Source: an uncultured Collinsella sp. (lineage in GTDB: Bacteria; Actinomycetota; Coriobacteriia; Coriobacteriales; Coriobacteriaceae). From it: 19,119 nt of DNA. The position numbers and the translations under genes were made by a program. The stretch is taken from positions 1-19,119 of the forward strand of contig URBP01000037.1 of assembly GCA_900546105.1 (NCBI GenBank), given 5' to 3'. Shown here piece after piece: positions 1-7,747 of the stretch (its first letter is position 1; the number at the start of each line of letters is the position of its first letter). Under the pieces are notes generated by a model. That model did no database searches. It saw only the letters and a list, made by a program, of their open reading frames with translations, and was not told the origin of the DNA.

Positions 1-144
1 AGCTGCGGAAAAGCGGGACCCGTTCAGGCTGTTGCGTTGAGATTGAAAATCAACCGAAAAGAGTTTTTCAAGCGCGTTTCGAGCAATTCCCACCGGTTTC
101 ATAGGAGTAAACTTGCCCCACTGCAAATGCTCGAAAGGACCGGC

Positions 145-1326
145 ATGAAAGAACTCTCCAACCGTACGGCAACGTTTACCGATTCGGTCATCCGCCGCAT
201 GACACGCATCTCCAATAAGTACGGCGCTGTCAATCTCTCGCAGGGCTTCCCCGACTTCGATCCCCCGGCGCAGCTGCTCGAGAGCCTCAGCACCATCGCC
301 GCCGACCCCAAGCCGCTTTACCACCAGTACTCCATCACCTGGGGCTCCCAGGCCATGCGCGAGGCGCTCGCCGCCAAGCAGGAGCACTTTATGGGCATGC
401 CGGTGAACCCCAACGAGAATATCGTAGTCACTTGCGGCTCCACCGAGGCCATGATGGCCGCCATGATGACGGTCACGAACCCCGGCGACAAGGTCGTCAT
501 TTTCTCGCCGTTCTACGAAAACTACGGCGCCGACACGATCCTTTCGGGCGCCGAGCCCATCTACGTGCCGCTCAACCCGCCCACATTCGACTTTGACCGC
601 GAGACGCTCGAGGCAGCCTTCCGCGACAACGATCCCAAGGCGATCGTCCTGTGCAACCCGTCCAACCCCTGCGGCAAGGTCTTTACCCGCGAGGAGCTCA
701 CCTTTATCGCCGACCTCTGCAAAAAGTACGACGCCTACTGCATCACCGACGAAGTCTACGAACACATCGTCTACGCGCCCCACGAGCACGTGTACATGGC
801 CACGCTGCCCGGCATGTTTGAGCGCACCATCAGCTGCAGCTCACTGTCTAAGACGTACTCCATCACCGGCTGGCGTCTGGGCTACACCATTGCCCCAGCC
901 CAGATCACCGAGCGCATCAAGAAGGTCCACGACTTCCTCACCGTAGGCGCCGCCGCTCCCCTGCAGGAAGCCGTCGTCACCGCCCTCAACTTCGACGACA
1001 GCTATTACCAGGAGGTCCTCGACCTCTACACCGCCAAGCGCGACCTATTCTGTCAGGGACTCGACAGCATCGGCCTTACGCACAACGTGCCGCAAGGCGC
1101 CTACTACGTAATGATGGATATCTCGGAGTTTGGCTATGACAGCGACCTCGACTTCTGCGAGGACCTCGCGTCTAAAGTGGGTGTGGGCGCCGTGCCCGGC
1201 TCGAGCTTCTTCCGCGAGCCCGTCAACCACCTCATCCGCTTCCACTTTGCCAAGCGTGACGAGACGCTCAACGCGGCGCTGGAGAACCTCAAGTCTCTGC
1301 GTGATAAAATCGAGCCGCGCGGGTAA
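145..1326 (+). CDS. Class I/II PLP-dependent aminotransferase
   Basis: A 393-residue cytosolic fold-type I aminotransferase that would move an amino group between an amino acid and a 2-oxo acid using pyridoxal phosphate. Visible motifs are VNLSQGFPDFD near residue 29, NPSNPCGKV at 171-179, DEVYE at 202-206, and SLSKTYSITGWRLGY with the probable PLP lysine at Lys236 and the phosphate/substrate arginine at Arg244. The opening motif resembles the methionine/kynurenine aminotransferase branch (KAT, YbdL, MtnE-like), but substrate cannot be read from sequence. I chose the ATG at 145 because AAAGGA lies about 5 bases upstream and the family homology begins there. The frame stays open upstream to a TTG at 37, but that stretch does not look like protein. 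A strong terminator follows directly, so the gene is probably monocistronic. The family assignment is sure; the substrate is not. Confidence 0.93.
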   Translation: MKELSNRTATFTDSVIRRMTRISNKYGAVNLSQGFPDFDPPAQLLESLSTIAADPKPLYHQYSITWGSQAMREALAAKQEHFMGMPVNPNENIVVTCGSTEAMMAAMMTVTNPGDKVVIFSPFYENYGADTILSGAEPIYVPLNPPTFDFDRETLEAAFRDNDPKAIVLCNPSNPCGKVFTREELTFIADLCKKYDAYCITDEVYEHIVYAPHEHVYMATLPGMFERTISCSSLSKTYSITGWRLGYTIAPAQITERIKKVHDFLTVGAAAPLQEAVVTALNFDDSYYQEVLDLYTAKRDLFCQGLDSIGLTHNVPQGAYYVMMDISEFGYDSDLDFCEDLASKVGVGAVPGSSFFREPVNHLIRFHFAKRDETLNAALENLKSLRDKIEPRG

Positions 1327-1351
1327 GGACGACCCAGTAACTAAAGGCACT

Positions 1352-1393
1352 AAAGAAACCTCGCGAACCCGTTGGGTCACGAGGTTTCTTTTT
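1352..1393 (+). terminator. Intrinsic terminator after the aminotransferase gene
   Basis: A perfect 12-bp stem (AAAGAAACCTCG at 1352-1363 with CGAGGTTTCTTT at 1380-1391), with a further ACCC/GGGT pairing inside the loop, is followed by a short T run. It lies 25 bases after the aminotransferase stop codon. Confidence 0.88.
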
Positions 1394-1466
1394 ATAGCGA
1401 CCTCATTTATTTTTTAGAGCGCTATACTTTAGAGAAGGAGCAACTCGTCCCAGAAAGAGGAACACT

Positions 1467-2357
1467 ATGGCGGAGCAGCAGCTTATCGGAGCGCTCGAGG
1501 CCGGCGGCACCAAGATGGTCTGCGCCACGGGCTATGCAGACGGTACGGTCCTGAAGCGTGAGCAGATCGCGACCACGACCCCGCAGGAGACCGTCGAGGC
1601 CGTCAACGCATGGTTTGCCGACAAGGGCATCGCCGCGCTGGGCATCGGCGCCTTTGGCCCCACCGCAGTCAACCCTGCCTCGCCCCAATACGGCAAGATC
1701 CTGGAGACGCCCAAAACGGCATGGCGCTACTTCGACCTGCTGGGCACCATCCAAAACGAGCTCAATATTCCCTGCGGCTACGACACCGACGTCAACGTCG
1801 CCTGCCTGGGCGAGGTCACCTTTGGTTGCGCCCAGGGCCTCACTGACGTGGTGTATCTGACCATCGGTACCGGCGTGGGCGCTGGCGTGCTCTCGGGCGG
1901 TAAGCTCGTGCACGGCATGATGCATCCCGAGGCTGGCCACATCCTGGTCACGCGCGACCCGCGCGACACCATTGGCGAGCACAGCGCCTGCCCCTTCCAT
2001 GACAACTGCCTCGAAGGCCTCATCGCCGGCCCCGGCGTTAGAAAGCGCTGGGATGGCAAGAGCGCCGGAGACATGGCTGATGACCCGGAAGCCATGGACC
2101 TGCTCGCCGGCTATCTGGCCCAGGCACTCATGACCTACACGCTGTGCTACGCGCCGCAAAAGATCATCATCGGCGGCGGCGTGGCCGACCACACTCCCAT
2201 CGTGCCGCTCGCACGCAAAAAGTGTGCCGAGATGCTCAACGGCTATATCGTCACGCCCGAGGTCAACGACATCAATAACTACATCGTCAACAACAGCCTC
2301 GAGGGCAAGCAGGGCATTATGGGCTGCCTGGCCCTGGGCGCACAGGCGCTTCAGTAG
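1467..2357 (+). CDS. ROK-family fructokinase
   Basis: A 296-residue cytosolic sugar kinase of the ROK family, most likely ATP-dependent fructokinase (fructose to fructose 6-phosphate; ScrK/GmuE-like). The N-terminal phosphate-binding motif is GALEAGGTKM (8-17). The catalytic-loop aspartate is in YDTDVN (about Asp109), and a second ATP-binding glycine motif LTIGTGVGAG is at 131-140. The ROK zinc site is complete: His158 with Cys175, His178 and Cys181 in the segment CPFHDNC. EAGGTK together with CPxHxxCLEGL is typical of the fructokinase rather than the glucokinase branch, hence the call. The ATG at 1467 has AAAGAGG about 6 bases upstream. A TATACT at 1423-1428 could be a -10 element, but I see no good -35. 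Glucose or mannose as substrate cannot be excluded. Confidence 0.9.
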   Translation: MAEQQLIGALEAGGTKMVCATGYADGTVLKREQIATTTPQETVEAVNAWFADKGIAALGIGAFGPTAVNPASPQYGKILETPKTAWRYFDLLGTIQNELNIPCGYDTDVNVACLGEVTFGCAQGLTDVVYLTIGTGVGAGVLSGGKLVHGMMHPEAGHILVTRDPRDTIGEHSACPFHDNCLEGLIAGPGVRKRWDGKSAGDMADDPEAMDLLAGYLAQALMTYTLCYAPQKIIIGGGVADHTPIVPLARKKCAEMLNGYIVTPEVNDINNYIVNNSLEGKQGIMGCLALGAQALQ

Positions 2358-2440
2358 CAGATGCACCCACAGGGCGTGGCGCGCCCGGCAAATCCGACCT
2401 ACGAAACGACGCCACCACGCCTCATATAAGCCCTCAAATA

Positions 2441-2486
2441 AAAAAGGCCGCCTAGGACCAAACAATACGTCCTAGGCGGCCTTTTT
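2441..2486. terminator. Bidirectional terminator shared by convergent genes
   Basis: A perfect 18-bp stem (2441-2458 with 2469-2486) around a 10-base loop, bounded by A5 on the left and T5 on the right, so it can terminate transcription from both strands. It serves the fructokinase gene and the convergent VanZ-family gene, whose stop codon lies inside the right arm. Confidence 0.93.
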
Positions 2487-2921
2487 GGCGCACATCAGCG
2501 ACCGTAAGAGATATCGGAGCACAACGCCCGTTGCCGCTCCACAGCAGTCGATCATCACATCGGTGATCATGCCGGCGCGTCCCGGCACAAAGAGCTGAAT
2601 CGTCTCGTCAATCGAAGGAATCAGCAGCAGGAACACCGCCGTGGGCAGCAGCACGTCAAAGGTGCGCCGGCCCTCAAAATCAAAGGCGTGCGTTGCCAGG
2701 ATGCCGAGCACCATATACTCGGAAAAATGCGCGCACTTGCGAACAACAAAGTTAGTCACCCATTCATATGGAAGTCCCACGCCGTGCAAGAAACAGCGAA
2801 TAGCTTCCATGACCGTTAGGCTCAGCGAACCCGACCCCGAGCCGGGAACCAGCGAATTGCCCCAGATCAAGAGCGCCATCAGGCAGGTCACGACCGCCCA
2901 TTTTCGATTGATCTTAACCAT
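2472..2921 (-). CDS. VanZ-family membrane protein
   Basis: A 149-residue integral membrane protein of the VanZ-like family. Hydrophobic segments are visible near the N-terminus (about residues 9-24) and around FLLLIPSIDE. The diagnostic C-terminal motif DETIQLFVPGR...DVMIDCCGAATG is present. VanZ of Enterococcus gives low-level teicoplanin resistance, but most relatives have no known role, so resistance should not be assumed. I chose the ATG at 2921; a GTG seven codons upstream (2942) overlaps the previous gene. The GGAGG serving the start lies about 12 bases upstream, inside the end of the preceding gene. Only 7 bases separate that gene's stop from this ATG, which points to co-transcription and perhaps translational coupling. 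The final codons and the stop lie inside the terminator stem. Confidence 0.85.
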   Translation of the reverse strand: MVKINRKWAVVTCLMALLIWGNSLVPGSGSGSLSLTVMEAIRCFLHGVGLPYEWVTNFVVRKCAHFSEYMVLGILATHAFDFEGRRTFDVLLPTAVFLLLIPSIDETIQLFVPGRAGMITDVMIDCCGAATGVVLRYLLRSLMCAKKAA

Positions 2922-2928
2922 GCAGAAG

Positions 2929-4329
2929 TTATGCCTCCGCACGGAGCGGCGCGAAGCTGGCGGTACCGCCCTCGATAACGCTCAGATAAGCACGGCCCGT
3001 ACGCTTGGCGGTAGAGGACTGAAGACGCTCGATCTCTTCCTCGAGGATCTGATTGACGCGCTCGTGACGACGATTTTCCATAATGCCGGCGGCAATAGCC
3101 TCGGCCCGCTCGATGCTCTCACGCGAGATACGGGCAGTATCCTCGGGGAACACAGCGCTGTGACGGCCGACATAGGCGGGGGCAGCAGGCTGAGGGGCAG
3201 CAACGGGAGCGGGGGCTGCAACAGGAGCGGGCTCGTCAATCTCATCCAGAATCGCGGTGGCGGCGGCCCACATGTCCTCGTGGCCCGAGTAATCGGCCAT
3301 GGGGACATCAACCTCGAGCGAGGCGTCCGGAAGGTCGCCGGTGTCGATGCGATCTTGGGCTTCAATAGATGCGGTGATGGCTGCAGGCTCATCGAGGTCA
3401 TCGAGATCGATGTCCGCGGCACCGGAGATGATAGGCATGCTGGCGAGGTTTACGTTATACGGCGCAGCCTCAGCCGCCTGCTGCTGGGCAGGAGCGCCCC
3501 AAAGCGAGCTTTCGGCGGCACGGCGGGCGGCAACGGCCTCCTCGTCCGCGGTCATGGCTTCATCAACGTACGAATTATCGGCAGAAGCGTTCGCGTCAGC
3601 CGAGGTAGCGCTGTAGGCGTTATTGGCTGCCGCGTTGGCGACGAGTGCCACGAAAGCCGCCGTACTGCCCGCAGGGGCGGCCTGGGAGCCAGACACGGCG
3701 CGTGCCGCGGCGGCGATGTCGTCGCGATTGAAGGAGCCGGTCTGCCCGCCGTTGGTGAGCTCGTCGATGGCGACTTGATAGACGTCGCGCGAGTGTGCAG
3801 GGTCGCAGCTCACCGGCGAATCGTCGTCGAGCATACTGTCGATCATGGACCAAGCCTCGTCCTCGTCCATAGCATCTGCGGCTCGAGCGATGGTAGGGAC
3901 ACCATCATCGGCATGACGGCGCTGGAACGCACCGGTCAGGCCGGAAAGGAATGCCGAGGTAGACTGCTCCGCCTGAGCCTGAGAAGCAGAAGCCGCAGCG
4001 TAAGGAGTCGCATCCTGCTGCTGAGTTGGAATCGAGGCGGTCTTGAACTCGCTTTGATGCTGATTGAGATTGGCGGCACCGCCCATGGCATCGGGCTGGA
4101 ACAGACGCTCTTCACGCTGCGCACGATACTCGGAGATACCCAGCGAGGCGGCATAGATACCCACGCCCGCCACCGCGCCCACGGCGAAGGGAACCGCACC
4201 CGCCACGACCGTCTCGTTCACAGACGAAAACGGTAGCGTCGCGGCATACATAACCACGGGAGCGGCAAGGCCGATCCCGCACGAAAGTCCGGCAAGGACT
4301 GCTCGTTGTGTTGCATCAGAAGAAGCCAT
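2929..4329 (-). CDS. Membrane-anchored Ala-rich acidic protein, unknown function
   Basis: I do not recognise this 466-residue protein. Two hydrophobic segments (about 9-33 and 40-65) are followed by a basic patch with EYRAQREERL. About 300 residues of acidic, Ala-rich, probably disordered sequence follow, with short runs such as PVAAPAPVAAP. Near residues 398-433 there is a charged, probably helical segment (ISRESIERAEAIAAG through ILEEEIERL), then a short tail. The layout suggests a membrane hairpin carrying a long flexible arm that ends in a folded or binding helix. The ATG at 4329 is chosen because GGGGAG precedes it by about 5 bases; an in-frame start nine codons upstream lacks this. A promoter with 17-bp spacing lies at 4466-4494. 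It is followed 7 bases later by the VanZ-family gene, so the two probably act in the envelope together; this is inference. Confidence 0.8.
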   Translation of the reverse strand: MASSDATQRAVLAGLSCGIGLAAPVVMYAATLPFSSVNETVVAGAVPFAVGAVAGVGIYAASLGISEYRAQREERLFQPDAMGGAANLNQHQSEFKTASIPTQQQDATPYAAASASQAQAEQSTSAFLSGLTGAFQRRHADDGVPTIARAADAMDEDEAWSMIDSMLDDDSPVSCDPAHSRDVYQVAIDELTNGGQTGSFNRDDIAAAARAVSGSQAAPAGSTAAFVALVANAAANNAYSATSADANASADNSYVDEAMTADEEAVAARRAAESSLWGAPAQQQAAEAAPYNVNLASMPIISGAADIDLDDLDEPAAITASIEAQDRIDTGDLPDASLEVDVPMADYSGHEDMWAAATAILDEIDEPAPVAAPAPVAAPQPAAPAYVGRHSAVFPEDTARISRESIERAEAIAAGIMENRRHERVNQILEEEIERLQSSTAKRTGRAYLSVIEGGTASFAPLRAEA

Positions 4330-4465
4330 GAGCTCTCCCCATCTTCCAGCACCCAAATCGCATCATTCAGTTGGCTGCGCGAGAGAAGATGAAGCGGGGC
4401 TATGCCCCAAAGCAACGGTATATGGTTCGTTTCATCTGCGTTTTCCGTCGCGAAGCTTAAAAGCT

Positions 4466-4494
4466 ATTATGCGAAACCGCCCCGTCGATTGCAA
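4466..4494 (-). promoter_or_regulatory. Promoter for the 4329-2472 operon
   Basis: On the minus strand, TTGCAA (4494-4489) and CATAAT (4471-4466) are separated by exactly 17 bp, a good housekeeping-sigma promoter. It would give a leader of roughly 130 bases before the ATG at 4329. The 313-bp gap 4330-4642 otherwise holds only the rho terminator; I see no gene there. Confidence 0.6.
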
Positions 4495-4573
4495 GCGACG
4501 ATGTCGGATTGAAACGGGAAACCTGCTGCTCGTCGGTCTTATGGTTAAAAATAAGCGCGGAGCGGCGATATGG

Positions 4574-4605
4574 AAAAGGGCCGAGGCTCAAAGCCCCGAC
4601 CCTTT
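4574..4605 (-). terminator. Intrinsic terminator of rho
   Basis: Read on the minus strand, a GC-rich hairpin (AAAGGG paired with CCCTTT, then CG and a four-pair inner stem, with two mismatches) ends in CCCTTTT. It lies about 38 bases past the rho stop codon. Confidence 0.65.
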
Positions 4606-4642
4606 ATCGCATTGATGACTATCGCTGCGTGTGGATGACAAC

Positions 4643-7216
4643 CTAGAACGTCTGCTCGTAGTCGCTGTGTTTTTTGGCCGAACGCACCAAGAATTCCTGG
4701 TTGGTGTTGGTGCCCTTAAGACCCTTGATAAACGATGCGGCTGCGCGCTCGGTGTTGTTCATGCCGGCAAGAATGCGACGCAGACCAAAGACAAACGGAC
4801 GCATCTGCTCGTCGACCAACAGGTCCTCGTTACGCGTACCGGAGGCAACGGGGTCGATAGCCGGGAAGATGCGGCGGTCGGCCAGGTCGCGGTCGAGCTT
4901 AAGCTCCATGTTGCCGGTGCCCTTGAACTCCTCAAAGATGACCTCGTCCATCTTGGAACCGGTGTCGATGAGGGCAGAGGCCAGGATGGTGAGCGAGCCA
5001 CCGTTCTCGATATTACGGGCTGCGCCCAGGAAGCGCTTGGGAGGATACAGGGCCGCCGAATCGACGCCGCCCGAAAGGATGCGGCCCGAGGCGGGCGCCG
5101 CCAAGTTGTAGGCGCGGGCAAGACGCGTAATGGAGTCGAGCACCACCACAACATCGCCGCCCAGCTCCACGATGCGCTTGGCGCGCTCGATGACGAGCTC
5201 TGCCACGCGAGTGTGGTTGTCGGCGGGCATATCGAAGGTCGACGCCACAACCTCGCCCTTGATGGAACGCTGCATATCGGTGACCTCTTCGGGGCGCTCG
5301 TCGACGAGCAGGCAGATGAGGTGCACCTCGGGGTTGTTAATCGAGATAGACTGGCAAATCTTCTTGAGGATCGTGGTCTTGCCGGCCTTGGGCGGGGACA
5401 CGATCAAGCCACGCTGACCCTTGCCGATCGGCGACACGATGTCGATGGCGCGACCGGTAATGGAGTCCTTGCCGTGCTCCATGCGCAGCGGCTCGTTGGG
5501 ATAGACCGGGGTGAGGTCGCCGAACTTGGGACGGTTGCGAATCTGCTCGGGGTCCAGACCGTTGACGGTCGTGATTTTGGCGAGACCGGCGCGCTTGTCG
5601 CCGCCGCGCGAGGGGCGAAGCGAACCCTCGATGACGTCGCCGGTGCGCAGGCGCGCGGAGCGGATGAGGTAGGCGGGCACGAAGGCGTCGTCGTTGGACT
5701 TCATGTAGCCATGGGCGTGGATGATGCCGGAGCTGTCCGGGCGAATCTGCAGAATGCCCTTGATGTCGCGGAAGCCCTCGGCCTTCGCGGCGGTGACGTA
5801 GATCTCCTCGACGAGCTCGGCTTTCTTCTTGCCGGTCGTCTCGATCTCGAACTCCTTGGCCTTCTCGCGCAGTTCGGCGACCTTCATGGCAGCGAGCTCC
5901 TCACGCGAAAGCGTGGGCTCGGTGGGGGCGGCGTTACGCTCCTTGTTGCGCTGTTTGCGATCGCGTTGGCGGTTGCGACGGTCGTTGTTGCGCTCGTCCT
6001 TGCGCTCGTTGCGCTCCTCGTTGCGCTTGTGCTGGCGACGGTTGGGGCGAGCGTTGTCATCGGCCTCAGCGGGCGCGGCGCCATCGGTTGCGGCGGCGTC
6101 GGCATTGGCCGCAGCGGCGTCATTGGCCTCGGCGCCGGAATCGACCTGCGCTTCGACATCAGCCTGCTGCTCGGACGCCTTGGCCTTAGCGGACTTCTTA
6201 CGACCGCGCTTGGGCTTCTCGGACGCAGGCTGTTCGACGTCCTGGGGCTCGGCGGCATCAATCGATGCATCGGCGGTCGTCTCGGCGGAATCCTCGGACG
6301 CACCCTTATTGGCAGCCTTAGCCTTGGACGTGCGCTTAGCAGCGGTGCGACGGCTGCGACCGGGACGGACGTCGGCGGGCTCGGCATCGGCGGGAGCGGC
6401 CTCGGAAGTCGTAGCATCCTGAACGGGTGCATCGGCAGCGGTTGCAGACTCGGCGGTCGCCGCAGCATCCCGAGCGGCGGCGGCTGCGGCTGCGGCCTTC
6501 TCTGCCTCGACGAAGGCCTTGGGCTTGCGACCGCGACGGTGCGGGCGCAAAGCCGGATCGACAACGGGAACTTCGCTGGCCTCGACAGGCGCAGCGGGCT
6601 CAGCAGGCGATGTGCCCTCCCCTGCCGCGGAACGGACCGAAGCCTCAGTGAGCTCGGGGGTTACCTGTTCGGCAACCTGCTCGGCTTTAGCAGCCGTGAG
6701 ACGGCGTGTGCGCGGTGCCGGCTTCTCGGTCGGCTGGTCGGCGGCAGGGGTCTCGGTGGCGGCAGACGTCTCGGGCACAGACGGAGCTGCAAGCTCGGTC
6801 AGAGCCGCGGCCTCGCGCTCGGCAGCACGACGGCGGGCGCGCACCACCTGGGCCTCGCTAATCTGCGCCAACGCACGTGCTTGCGCGACCTCATCGGAAA
6901 TCGGCGCCGAGGAGTCAGCTGCAACGGTGCGCTTGGCGCGCGTCGTGCGCGTGGTACGGCGCTTGGGCTTGGTGACCTCCTCGCCGTCAGCGGCAGGCTT
7001 GGTCGTGCGGCGCGTACGCTTGGGCTTTGCCGGAGCAGCCTCCTCACCGGTTGCAGGCACGGCCTTCTCAGCCGCTGCAGGCGTAGGCGTCGAAGCAGCC
7101 TTGGGCGCCTCAGGAGCCGAGGCTTGCGCGGGCGCCGCGACCTGGTCCGACGCAACCGGTGCAGTGGGAGCGGCCTGCGTCGTCGTTATTTCGTTTTCTT
7201 GCTGTTGATCAGACAC
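4643..7216 (-). CDS. rho: Transcription termination factor Rho with a giant N-terminal extension
   Basis: An 857-residue protein whose last ~425 residues are a complete hexameric RNA-dependent ATPase that ends untranslated transcripts. The Rho_N helical domain is at about 434-475 (LREKAKEFEIETTGKKKAEL). The cold-shock-like RNA-binding fold follows (GILQIRPDSSGIIHAHGYM). Walker A PPKAGKT is near 607-614 and Walker B VVVVLDSITRLARAYN comes after it. The first ~430 residues, about as long as an entire E. coli Rho, are low-complexity Ala/Pro/Glu with basic patches (KPKRTRR, KPKRGRKKSAKAK) and an Arg/Asn/Lys-rich block at about 390-428. Long basic extensions are known in actinobacterial Rho and add RNA binding; this one is at the large end. 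The start is a GTG with only a weak GAAAG about 14 bases upstream, and no better in-frame start is visible. It stands alone between its own promoter and terminator. Confidence 0.97.
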   Translation of the reverse strand: MSDQQQENEITTTQAAPTAPVASDQVAAPAQASAPEAPKAASTPTPAAAEKAVPATGEEAAPAKPKRTRRTTKPAADGEEVTKPKRRTTRTTRAKRTVAADSSAPISDEVAQARALAQISEAQVVRARRRAAEREAAALTELAAPSVPETSAATETPAADQPTEKPAPRTRRLTAAKAEQVAEQVTPELTEASVRSAAGEGTSPAEPAAPVEASEVPVVDPALRPHRRGRKPKAFVEAEKAAAAAAAARDAAATAESATAADAPVQDATTSEAAPADAEPADVRPGRSRRTAAKRTSKAKAANKGASEDSAETTADASIDAAEPQDVEQPASEKPKRGRKKSAKAKASEQQADVEAQVDSGAEANDAAAANADAAATDGAAPAEADDNARPNRRQHKRNEERNERKDERNNDRRNRQRDRKQRNKERNAAPTEPTLSREELAAMKVAELREKAKEFEIETTGKKKAELVEEIYVTAAKAEGFRDIKGILQIRPDSSGIIHAHGYMKSNDDAFVPAYLIRSARLRTGDVIEGSLRPSRGGDKRAGLAKITTVNGLDPEQIRNRPKFGDLTPVYPNEPLRMEHGKDSITGRAIDIVSPIGKGQRGLIVSPPKAGKTTILKKICQSISINNPEVHLICLLVDERPEEVTDMQRSIKGEVVASTFDMPADNHTRVAELVIERAKRIVELGGDVVVVLDSITRLARAYNLAAPASGRILSGGVDSAALYPPKRFLGAARNIENGGSLTILASALIDTGSKMDEVIFEEFKGTGNMELKLDRDLADRRIFPAIDPVASGTRNEDLLVDEQMRPFVFGLRRILAGMNNTERAAASFIKGLKGTNTNQEFLVRSAKKHSDYEQTF

Positions 7217-7359
7217 AGTGTTTGCTCAACTTTCTTTTCAAGCCCTGTGATCACATGCTCCCTGCATAAACCTTCAGGGCGGCTAAACAGTCTAGTTCCG
7301 TTCAAAACGACGGACATCATTGATCTGTATCGAGATGATTGCGTCAATTACGCAGCGTT

Positions 7360-7387
7360 AGTGTAACACAACCGCCGCCACCTGCAA
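7360..7387 (-). promoter_or_regulatory. Candidate rho promoter
   Basis: On the minus strand, TTGCAG (7387-7382) and TACACT (7365-7360) are separated by 16 bp. If used, it leaves a leader of about 135 bases before the GTG at 7216, a length at which rho autoregulation by attenuation, known in other bacteria, would be possible. I see no strong hairpin in the leader. Confidence 0.4.
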
Positions 7388-7472
7388 CTTAGTCATTGGG
7401 AACGCTCTTAAACGACTAGTCAAAAGGGGCACTCTTTGGTTTACCACCCACAAATCAGGCTGCCTCCGCCAA

Positions 7473-7620
7473 AACTATGGCGGTTTACTACGATGAATCG
7501 CTCAACCGCGGCCACTCCGAAACCTGTTGAACTAAAACCGCAGGTAGACGCCTTGCTCTTTTTAGCGAAAAGCCGGCGTGGTTGGACTTTCTCAATTCAT
7601 CGTAGTAAACCGGTATAGTT
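7473..7620. repeat. 148-bp inverted-repeat element, MITE-like or hairpin RNA
   Basis: The ends form a long inverted repeat. There are 18 perfect base pairs (7481-7498 with 7595-7612, key sequence GGTTTACTACGATGAAT), then 2 mismatches, then 6 more pairs (7473-7478 with 7615-7620). The interior also folds back imperfectly: a CAACC...CC/GG...GGTTG pairing, then ACCTG (7522-7526) with CAGGT (7541-7545) at the centre. An alternative small hairpin CCGCCA/TGGCGG (7466-7483) overlaps the left end. Short reading frames on both strands cross it but have no ribosome binding sites. It lies between the rho promoter and the argS terminator. I cannot tell a miniature mobile repeat from a structured RNA; copies elsewhere in the genome would decide. 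Confidence 0.65.
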
Positions 7621-7667
7621 GCGTTTTTGTAGCATTTTCTAACACGCCAAAAAGCCCCGCCAAACGC

Positions 7668-7702
7668 AAAAAGCCCGACCTCCATATGGGAGATCGGGCT
7701 TT
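7668..7702 (-). terminator. Intrinsic terminator of argS
   Basis: Read on the minus strand, a 14-bp stem with one mismatch (7670-7683 with 7688-7702, core AAAGCCCGA) and a tight ATAT loop is followed by a run of five T. It begins 45 bases after the argS stop codon. Confidence 0.85.
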
Positions 7703-7747
7703 CAAGGCTCAGTTAAACCAAGTCTGTACGGTCAAATGACCCGCAGG

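Noticed and set aside
37..144. Upstream in-frame extension of the aminotransferase (TTG at 37, ATG at 127).
   Set aside because: Family similarity and the best ribosome binding site both point to the ATG at 145.
2472..2942. Glycopeptide-resistance role for the VanZ-family protein.
   Set aside because: No vanA/vanH/vanX genes or VanRS pair are nearby, and most VanZ-like proteins are unrelated to resistance.
4631..7366. Long open frames antisense to rho (over 900 codons) and to several other genes.
   Set aside because: They are typical shadow frames in GC-rich coding DNA. The opposite strand encodes a complete Rho with all motifs.
7436..7685. Short open frames on both strands across the inverted-repeat element (about 60-65 codons).
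   Set aside because: They have no ribosome binding sites, and their sequence is explained by the inverted repeats and the argS terminator.
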